Shown here: piece by piece, positions 58,196-64,000 of the stretch
How the letters are laid out: each line of letters opens with the position of its first letter
Position numbering within the stretch: the first letter of the stretch is position 1
DNA from: JACCXG01 sp963750935
GTDB lineage: Bacteria > Acidobacteriota > Vicinamibacteria > Vicinamibacterales > 2-12-FULL-66-21
Reading direction: 5' to 3'
Assembly: GCA_963750935.1 (NCBI GenBank)
Contig: CAVVSR010000009.1
Location: forward strand, 248,001-312,000
DNA: 64,000 bases
Position numbers and translations under genes: made by a program
Notes under the pieces: generated by a model
The model's input: only the letters and a program-made list of their open reading frames with translations
What the model was told of the DNA's origin: nothing
Databases searched by the model: none

Positions 58196-59005
58196 TCAGC
58201 CGAGGCGCGCCAGCCGGCGGATCGCGAGGCCGCCGAAGATCACCGTGACGCCGACGAGCACCGCCGCGGAAATCAGCGGCGACACGAAGCTGAACTCGCG
58301 GACGCCGGCGAATCCCAGCGCCACCTGATTGAGGTGGAACGCCGGCCAGATGACCGCCAGCCGCTCGAGGAACTTCGGCAGCGGAATGAACAGCCCCGAG
58401 AGCCACATCATCGGCAGGAACAGGAGGTTGGCGAATGCCGGCGCCGCCGACCCCGACACGTGGGCGCCGATGAACAGACCCATCGCGGCGAACGGGATCG
58501 CGCCGATCGTCATCACTACGAGCACGATCGACAGCTGCAGCGCGGTCAGGCTGACCTTCCCGACGAAGATGCCGGCCACCAGGAGGGCGAGCACGGCCAG
58601 CGCCGCGAACACCATCGCCATCACCATCTTCGCGATCAGGTACGAGCCGACCGGCGCCGGCAGGGCGCGCTTCAGCTTGAGCAGCCCAGCCTCGCGCTCC
58701 ACCGCGAGCACACACGCGGCGCCGAACAGCGCCGGCCCCATCACCCCGAACACCGAGAACCCGGAGAGCAGGTAGTTGGCCACGCCGGGATTCTTGGCGA
58801 CCGCGGGAGCCGCCAGCATCACGCCGAAGAACAGGTAGATCGGCACCGGCAGCAGCAGGAACGGGAACGAGAACGCCGGCGCGCGCAGCATGCGCAGGCA
58901 CTGGTACTTCACCTCGTGGACGTAGGCGCGCACGATCCGGCCGATCGGCATCGGCGCCGCCGCGGGCCACTGCGTCAGCGAACGGGTAGACGACGCGGTC
59001 ATCAT
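58196..59005 (-). CDS. ABC-2 type transporter permease
   Basis: 269 residues with six predicted helices: PAFSFPFLLLPVPIYLFFGV, SGFSVFGVMGPALFGAACVL, KMVMAMVFAALAVLALLVAG, LQLSIVLVVMTIGAIPFAAM, FANLLFLPMMWLSGLFIPLP and LISAAVLVGVTVIFGGLAI. The loop LLKLKRALPAPVGSYLIAKM is typical of ABC-2 permeases of the YadH/NodJ-like type. The start ATG overlaps the stop of the upstream ATPase frame (59002-59005), and AAGGAGG lies 5 bases before it, so the two are strongly coupled. It should form the channel for that ATPase. Confidence 0.9.
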   Translation of the reverse strand: MMTASSTRSLTQWPAAAPMPIGRIVRAYVHEVKYQCLRMLRAPAFSFPFLLLPVPIYLFFGVMLAAPAVAKNPGVANYLLSGFSVFGVMGPALFGAACVLAVEREAGLLKLKRALPAPVGSYLIAKMVMAMVFAALAVLALLVAGIFVGKVSLTALQLSIVLVVMTIGAIPFAAMGLFIGAHVSGSAAPAFANLLFLPMMWLSGLFIPLPKFLERLAVIWPAFHLNQVALGFAGVREFSFVSPLISAAVLVGVTVIFGGLAIRRLARLG

Positions 59006-60150
59006 GCAGCCTCCTTCGTGAGCTCGACGAATGCCTCGGCGAGCCCGGCCTGACGGACTTCGATGTCGCGCACCGACGCGTCAGACGCCAGCAGCCGCCG
59101 CAGCACGGCCTCCGCCTCGACGACGGTGACCTGCAGACGCTGGGCGCGGCTTCGCACCTCGACGACTTGCGGCCAGCCACCGACCTCTTCGGCGGTGAGC
59201 GTGGTGTTGCAGCTGATGACCGTGCGCGACACCACCGAGCGGATCTCGTCGACGGTGCCCGACGCAATCACCCGTCCACCGGCGATCACCGCGACGCGGT
59301 CGGCCAGCGCTTCCGCCTCCTCCAGATAGTGCGTCGTCAGCACGATCGAGCAGCCCTCCGCCAGCATCGTCCGGATGGTGCGCCACATCGTTTCCCGCGC
59401 CTCGACGTCGAGCCCCACCGTCGGCTCGTCGAGGAACAGGATCGGCGGCCGGCCGCAGATCGCCAGCGCAAACTGCACCTGCCGTTTCTGCCCGGCCGAC
59501 AGCTTCGCGTACGGGCGATCGGCGAGCGGCTCGAGGCGCGTCAGCTCGAGCGTCTGCGGCGTGCTCAGCGGATCCGCGTAGTAGCTCGCCGTCAGCTCGA
59601 TCAGTTCACGCACGCGCAGCTCCGGCGTCAGCCCGACTTCCTGCATCATCACGCCCACGTGACGCCGGCTCTCGACGTCGGCCGGCGAGCGTCCGAGCAG
59701 CGTGACGTCGCCGGCGTCCGGTTCGAGCAGCCCGAGCCACAGCGAAATCGCGGTGGACTTGCCGGCGCCGTTCGGGCCGAGCACGGCGAGCAGCTCGCCC
59801 CGGCGCAGATCCAGGTCGAGCCCGGCGAGGGCCGTGATCGTGCCGTAGCGCTTGTGCACCGCGGCAAGAGTTGCGAGCGGGCCTGAGATCTCGCTCGTGG
59901 GCGATGGAACGGCCTCAGGCGACGCCACTGGCGAGGCGAGCGGCGCGGGGGCCGAAGCAGAAGCCCCCGGATCGGACGGCGGCGCGACCCGCCGGTAGCG
60001 GCGCCCGTTGAGGAACTGGCCGATGAACGTCGATCGCACCAGGTAGCGATAGCTCACCAGCAACAGCGTCAGGCTGACGACGAGGATCGCCGGAAACTTG
60101 ACTGGTCCAGTGCCACGGAAGATGGCCCACCAGGACCTGGATGGCGACAA
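59002..60150 (-). CDS. ABC transporter ATPase, fused in frame to the end of an acyltransferase
   Basis: The frame is 382 residues. Residues 1-55 (VKFPAILVVSLTLLLVSYRY, STFIGQFLNGRRYRR) are not ATPase but the natural C-terminus of the membrane acyltransferase gene upstream. An Ala/Pro/Ser-rich linker (about 56-90) follows. The ABC domain then has TLAAVHKRYGTITAL, Walker A LGPNGAGKST, Q-loop MMQEVGLTP, signature KLSAGQKRQV, Walker B ILFLDEPTVGLD and H-loop VLTTHYLEEAE. A ~100-residue C-terminal extension (TVISCNTTLTAEEVGGWPQV) follows. If the one-base break near 60102 is a sequencing error, acyltransferase and ATPase are a single ~720-residue protein. Confidence 0.85.
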   Translation of the reverse strand: MSPSRSWWAIFRGTGPVKFPAILVVSLTLLLVSYRYLVRSTFIGQFLNGRRYRRVAPPSDPGASASAPAPLASPVASPEAVPSPTSEISGPLATLAAVHKRYGTITALAGLDLDLRRGELLAVLGPNGAGKSTAISLWLGLLEPDAGDVTLLGRSPADVESRRHVGVMMQEVGLTPELRVRELIELTASYYADPLSTPQTLELTRLEPLADRPYAKLSAGQKRQVQFALAICGRPPILFLDEPTVGLDVEARETMWRTIRTMLAEGCSIVLTTHYLEEAEALADRVAVIAGGRVIASGTVDEIRSVVSRTVISCNTTLTAEEVGGWPQVVEVRSRAQRLQVTVVEAEAVLRRLLASDASVRDIEVRQAGLAEAFVELTKEAA

Positions 60151-61165
60151 CGACCGGCAGGTGCACGATGTAAATCCAGTAGGACGCGTCAGACAGGTAC
60201 CGCACGACCGGGTAGGGACGCGACAGGAACCGCGTCGCCAGACCGACGAGCGCGAAGCACCAGCACCAGATCGCGGTGGCGTAGCAGAACGCGTACGCCA
60301 GCTTCTGCAGTCCGGGAGACGCCGGCACCAGCGTCGGCGTGAGTCCGACGATCGCCAGGCACGCCGCGGTGGCGGCAGCGGCCCCGGCGAGGTGAAGCGG
60401 CCACTGCCGGCTCCAGACGTTGAACAGCTCGAGCTGGCGATGCACGAGCCATCCGAATCCGATCGCGGTGCCGTACGCCACCAGCGACGCGAGCTGCGGG
60501 ATGAGCGACTGATCCGGCGTCGGGACCCCGAAGAAGGCGAACCATTGCTCGCGGACGTAGAGCGCTCCCGTCAATGGCAGGGCGAGGACGACCGCCGCGG
60601 TTCCGGTGCGCGCGAGCCTGCCGACGAGCGCGTCCGCGATCCGCGGCACCGCGCCGCGGCGATCGAGCGCCCTCACGAGCGCGCGGCAGCCGAGCACGAG
60701 AACGTAGAGCACCAGCAGGTAGTAGAGAAACCACAAGTGGGTCAGCGGAAACGCCGCCGGAGGCGGGGGCGGCAGGTTGGCAGGCGCCGCCGGCAGCGTG
60801 CCGCCGAACGTCTTCGTCAGGCCCCAGATCCAGACCGCGCCGATCGCCGGGAACACGACGATCCAGCCGACGATCAGCGGCAGCAGGATGCGCTTGCCGC
60901 GGTTGACCCAGAAGCCGCGCGTGCCGCCGCGCTGGTGCAGCATGCGGGCGAACACGCCGGCCACGAAGAAGAACAGCGACATCCGGAAGATGTGCGACAC
61001 GAACGCGACCACGCTCAACGACGTGCTCGGCGAGGTGTCGACGATCGCCCAGATGCCGGGAATCATCCCGGGCAGGAACGAGAACGCGGCATGGAAGACC
61101 ACGCCGAGCAGCAGCGCGAAGGCGCGAACAGCGTCGAGGGCGTGGAGACGATCGTGAGTGGACAT
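59995..61165 (-). CDS. acyltransferase-3 family membrane protein, one frame break, continues into ABC ATPase
   Basis: About 390 residues as far as the NGRRYRR end. The start MSTHDRLHALDAVRAFALLL matches the acyltransferase-3 (OafA/MdoC-like) signature with its conserved early His, followed by LLGVVFHAAFSF. About ten helices follow: SHIFRMSLFFFVAGVFARML, RILLPLIVGWIVVFPAIGAV, LWFLYYLLVLYVLVLG and others to YLSDASYWIYIVHLPVVVAI. After VLVGHLPWHWT one base near 60102 puts the next piece (KFPAILVVSLTLLL) in the next frame. Family members move acyl groups onto sugars or glycan at the inner membrane. Good ribosome site (AAGGGAGCG) 6 bases before the ATG; 11-bp gap from the gene upstream. Confidence 0.85.
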
Positions 61166-61176
61166 GGAACGCTCCC

Positions 61177-62739
61177 TTACACGAAGTCAGCGGTGCGTGA
61201 ACGCACGAAGTAGGCGGCGAACAGCGCGGCGACGCCGGCCGCGGCCTCGATGGCGATGACCGATACGAGGTCCCCGGTCCAGACCGCCTCGGCGCCGGTG
61301 CGATGGGTGTAGACCGACGGCCGCGACAGCAGCAGCGGGATCAGGAAGTTGACCGAGACGTTGCCGATGGTGATGACGGTGGCGTGCCACGCCGAGGACT
61401 CCGTCACCACCGCGACGCCCAGGAGCACGCAGTAATACATCAGCAGGTACGTCAGCACCACGATCAGGAACGGCAGGATGCCGTCGGGGATCGCCGACGT
61501 GCCGATGACCGCCACCAGCGCGAGCGTCAGCACGACCCAGGAACCGACGAAGGCAATCGCGTTGCTCGCCATCTTGGCGGCGACGTACTGCGTGGTCGAG
61601 ATCGGCAGGCTGAGGATGAACAGCAGCACCTTGTCCTTGCGCTCCTGGACCACGGTGCTCATCACCAGCGTGATGTTCAGGATCACGATGATGCAGATGA
61701 GCGAGACGCCGCCGACGTACGCCGCCACGCCGCTCAGCGGCATCAGCGCGATCGCGGCCAGGCCGGCAGCGAGCGAGCTGGCCACGATCCAGCGCATCAG
61801 GTAGAGATCCTTCAGGATCAGCTGCAGGACGATCGAGCTGCTCATGCCACACGCTTCCCGCCGGTTGTGCATCACGTTGGCCACGAAGATCTCTTCGAGG
61901 GACATGCGCTGCACATCGGCCACGCGCGCGCCGGCGCGCTCGTATACCGCGTCGAGATCCGGCGAATAGGCGCGGGTCGTCACCACCGCCAGCCGCCCGC
62001 TCGTCGTCGTGTCGACGACCCCACGCAGTTCGGGCAGCGTCGCGCCCGGCGGCACGTCGAGATGGAGCCGGCGCCAGCCGTCGAGAAACGTCTCCTTGTC
62101 GCTCGAGTCGATGATGCGGCCGCGATCGATGAAGGTGATGTAGTCGGAGATCTGTTCGACGTCCTGCGTGTTGTGCGACGAGAACAGAATCGCGCGGCGC
62201 TCGTCGCGGACGACGTCCATCAGCTCGGCCAGGACCTCGTGGCGCGCCACCGGGTCGAGACCGGTCGTCGGCTCGTCGAGCATCAGCAGACGAGGCCGCC
62301 TCGCGAGCACGAGCAGCAGCGTCGCCTTGACGCGCTCGCCGTGCGACAGCGCCTTGATCGCCTGTTCCGGATGCAGGTTGAAGCGCTCCAGCAGCTGCGC
62401 GGCATAGCTCGCGTCCCAGCCCGGGTAGATGGACGACACGAACTTCATGTGCCAGTCGAGCGTCAGGCCGGCATGGAGGCGCATGTCTTCCGACACGAAG
62501 CCGATGTCGCGCTTGGCGATCGCCTGCATCGCGGGGATCGGCTGGCCGAGCACGCGGACCGTGCCGTGGTCGTGCCGGATCATCCCCATCGCGATCCGGA
62601 TGGTGGTGGACTTGCCGGCGCCGTTGGGGCCGACGAAGCCCATGATCTGCCCAGCCTCCAGCTTCAGCGCGACTGCCGACAGCTTGAAGAACCGGTAGGT
62701 CTTGTCTACGCCGTCGAGCTCGAGCACCGGTTCGCTCAT
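61177..62739 (-). CDS. ABC ATPase and permease read as one frame
   Basis: 520 residues. Residues 1-~290 are an ABC-2-type ATPase: LDGVDKTYRFFKLSAVALKL, Walker A FVGPNGAGKSTT, signature ALSHGERVKATLL, Walker B LLMLDEPTTGLD, H-loop FSSHNTQDVEQIS. A C-terminal regulatory part ends MSLEEIFVANVMHNRRE. From the ATG at 61845 (MSSSIVLQLILKDLYLMRW) a six-helix permease of about 220 residues follows. In homologues these are usually two genes overlapping as ATGA. A single-base error at ~61855 would restore that, so the fusion may or may not be real. The ATPase start overlaps the GntR stop. Confidence 0.87.
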   Translation of the reverse strand: MSEPVLELDGVDKTYRFFKLSAVALKLEAGQIMGFVGPNGAGKSTTIRIAMGMIRHDHGTVRVLGQPIPAMQAIAKRDIGFVSEDMRLHAGLTLDWHMKFVSSIYPGWDASYAAQLLERFNLHPEQAIKALSHGERVKATLLLVLARRPRLLMLDEPTTGLDPVARHEVLAELMDVVRDERRAILFSSHNTQDVEQISDYITFIDRGRIIDSSDKETFLDGWRRLHLDVPPGATLPELRGVVDTTTSGRLAVVTTRAYSPDLDAVYERAGARVADVQRMSLEEIFVANVMHNRREACGMSSSIVLQLILKDLYLMRWIVASSLAAGLAAIALMPLSGVAAYVGGVSLICIIVILNITLVMSTVVQERKDKVLLFILSLPISTTQYVAAKMASNAIAFVGSWVVLTLALVAVIGTSAIPDGILPFLIVVLTYLLMYYCVLLGVAVVTESSAWHATVITIGNVSVNFLIPLLLSRPSVYTHRTGAEAVWTGDLVSVIAIEAAAGVAALFAAYFVRSRTADFV

Positions 62740-63137
62740 CGTTCGTTCTCGTTTCTCTGACTCTGCTCCTCCACGAGCTCGCGGAGGCGTTCTTCCAGAT
62801 CCCGCGCCGTCAGACCCAGCTGCAGCGCGAGGCCGACCGCGGCGGAGAGGTGCACGTCGATCTCGTCGCGCCGAAGCTGCGCGCGGAGGTCGGCTGCCTC
62901 CGCCACGACCGAACCCTTGCCCTGGCGGGTGACGATGACGCCCTCGCGCTCGAGCTCCAGATAGGCGCGCTTCACGGTGATGACGCTCACCTGGACCGCC
63001 GCCGCCAGGGTCCGAATCGACGGGATCTCCTGACCCGGCCTCCAGTCCCCGACCGCAACCCGACGCCTGATTTGCTCCATGATCTGCAGATACATGGGCC
63101 GCCGGTCGGTCTGCGAGATGACCAGATCACTGTGCAT
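62736..63137 (-). CDS. GntR family regulator, YtrA-type
   Basis: 133 residues. The N-terminal winged helix is RPMYLQIMEQIRRRVAVGDW, GQEIPSIRTLAAAVQVSVIT and VKRAYLELEREGVIVTRQGK, the standard GntR fold. The C-terminal ~50 residues form a short helical dimerisation tail (LQLGLTARDLEERLRELVEE), the mark of the YtrA subfamily that controls ABC transporters in antibiotic or envelope stress. The stop overlaps the ATG of the ABC gene (ATGA), so it is co-translated with its likely target operon. Confidence 0.92.
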   Translation of the reverse strand: MHSDLVISQTDRRPMYLQIMEQIRRRVAVGDWRPGQEIPSIRTLAAAVQVSVITVKRAYLELEREGVIVTRQGKGSVVAEAADLRAQLRRDEIDVHLSAAVGLALQLGLTARDLEERLRELVEEQSQRNENER

Positions 63138-63139
63138 GT

Positions 63140-63178
63140 TAAGTATGCACAGTATATACGGTATTACGGGCGCGTCAA
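63140..63178 (-). promoter_or_regulatory. promoter and likely GntR operator
   Basis: On the minus strand, -35 TTGACG (63173-63178) and -10 TATACT (63151-63156) are 16 bp apart. The expected start is near 63144, which leaves only about 7 bases of leader before the ATG at 63137. The segment GTATATACTGTGCATAC overlaps the -10 and has GTAT...ATAC symmetry, the form expected for a YtrA-type GntR operator, so self-repression is likely. Confidence 0.65.
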
Positions 63179-63194
63179 GCGGAAGGTTCGGGAA

Positions 63195-64000
63195 TTACCA
63201 GCGGAGCGCGCCGGTCGCGAGCGCGACGGCCGTCATCACGAGCGTCACCGCGAACGCGTAGGGGATGGTTCGCCGCTGGTGGTCGGCGAGGTCGACGTCG
63301 GCGAGGCCGACCAGCAGGAACGTCGCGGGGGTCAGCGGGCTGACGGGAAACCCCGTCGTCATCTGTCCGAGCACCGCGGCGCGTCCGGTTTCGACGATCG
63401 ATCCGCCTGCCGCCGCCGACGCTTCCGCGAGCACCGGCAACAGGCCGAAGTAGAACGAGTCGGGATCGAAGACCAGGCTGAGCGGCATCGACGCGATCGC
63501 CATCACGATCGGCAGGTGCTTCAGCATCGCGTCCGGCAGCACCTGCACGAGATCGCCGGACATCGCCCGCAGCATGCCCGATCCGGTCAGGATGCCGGTG
63601 AAGACGCCGGCCGCGAAGATCGTCGTCACCATCATCATCGCGGCGCTGCCGTGCGCGGTCAGCCGCTCGCGCTGCTCGTGAGAGTCCGGATAGTTCACGA
63701 CCAGGGCGAGCGCTGACGCGACCATGAACACGACGGCCAGCGGCACGACCGCCCAGAACAGCGCCACCAGCGTGATCACCGTCAGCACCAGGTTGAAGAA
63801 CCAGCGCGCGCCGAGGCGCGATGGCGACGAGGCTTCGAGCCCCTCGCTCGCGGGCTCGATTCCGTCTGCCCCGTCGGCGATCACAGGCAGGCCGGCAAGC
63901 CGCTCGCGCTCACGCCGTCCGAGATGCGCCGCGAGCACGAACACCGCGACCATGCCGGCAATCAAGGCCGGAATCAGCGGCACGAACAGGTCCGTCGTGC
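63195..64000 (-). CDS. citrate/metal transporter, CitMHS family (5' end outside window)
   Basis: The C-terminal ~268 residues of a multi-helix transporter enter from the window edge. Helices include LIPALIAGMVAVFVLAAHLG, WFFNLVLTVITLVALFWAVV, PLAVVFMVASALALVVN and FLLVGLADVDLADHQRRTIP. The conserved pieces GVFTGILTGSGMLRAMS, MPLSLVFDPDSFYFGLLPV and GFPVSPLTPATFLLVGL are typical of CitMHS transporters, which import citrate complexed with Mg2+ or other divalent metal. The stop is 58 bp before the GntR gene, and that gap holds the GntR promoter. It is probably a separate transcript. Confidence 0.88.
   Translation of the reverse strand, partial: TTDLFVPLIPALIAGMVAVFVLAAHLGRRERERLAGLPVIADGADGIEPASEGLEASSPSRLGARWFFNLVLTVITLVALFWAVVPLAVVFMVASALALVVNYPDSHEQRERLTAHGSAAMMMVTTIFAAGVFTGILTGSGMLRAMSGDLVQVLPDAMLKHLPIVMAIASMPLSLVFDPDSFYFGLLPVLAEASAAAGGSIVETGRAAVLGQMTTGFPVSPLTPATFLLVGLADVDLADHQRRTIPYAFAVTLVMTAVALATGALRW

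Noticed and set aside
59915..59995. Acyltransferase C-terminus as read in its first frame (SQVSGDPRRQPDAV...)
   Set aside because: The next frame supplies the family-typical final helix and NGRRYRR end, so the first-frame tail is spurious.

Overview
The window is about 67-70% GC bacterial chromosomal DNA. The gene content points to an acidobacterium, probably of the Vicinamibacteria type. Evidence for this: four large 'acidobacterial duplicated orphan permease' (ADOP, MacB/FtsX-type) proteins, one with a PadR regulator directly upstream; three eukaryotic-type Ser/Thr kinases joined to TolB/WD40-like propeller repeats; one-component regulators with an OmpR/CadC-type winged helix and a TPR or membrane C-terminus; and many secreted catabolic enzymes. 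This is inferred from gene content only; there is no rRNA in the window.

Layout. 0-9.5 kb: MFS transporter (partial), di-heme cytochrome c, two ADOP permeases around a PadR gene, GNAT acetyltransferase, SGNH hydrolase, YhbY, DoxX. 9.7-20 kb: second SGNH hydrolase, a sirtuin scrap against a decayed O-methyltransferase, an intact methyltransferase, winged-helix membrane regulator, MpaB-type oxygenase coupled to a serine-hydrolase homologue without a normal active site, SUI1, a hypothetical protein, a lipoprotein gene between direct repeats, and another methyltransferase. 20-30 kb: two TPR proteins, secreted cyclophilin, kinase plus ADOP pair, NTF2-like protein. 30-42.4 kb: Tat-type secreted protein, fourth ADOP permease, HAF-repeat protein, two tandem kinases. 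42.4-53.4 kb: a PQQ-dehydrogenase remnant, then a minus-strand run of exported proteins (esterase, SMP-30 lactonase, small Tat protein, bicupin, GH43, sulfatase, haloperoxidase-like protein) that looks like a scavenging region for plant or algal carbohydrate. 53.6-64 kb: winged-helix/TPR regulator, 108-bp tandem repeats, tRNA-Ser(CGA), TadA, a DUF4097 protein, and a tightly coupled GntR-ABC-acyltransferase/ABC-permease operon, then a CitMHS transporter (partial).

Two features run through the window. First, many conserved genes carry one or more single-base frame breaks, some in compensating pairs; this looks more like unpolished sequence than mass gene death, so products are described as if corrected. 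Second, independent of those, there are true remnants with large pieces missing (sirtuin/O-methyltransferase, PQQ dehydrogenase, MBL-fold protein) and short repeats shared between distant intergenic sites. The most unusual locus is the 59.0-63.2 kb operon. In it a membrane acyltransferase runs, after one frame correction, directly into an ABC ATPase through an Ala/Pro/Ser-rich linker.
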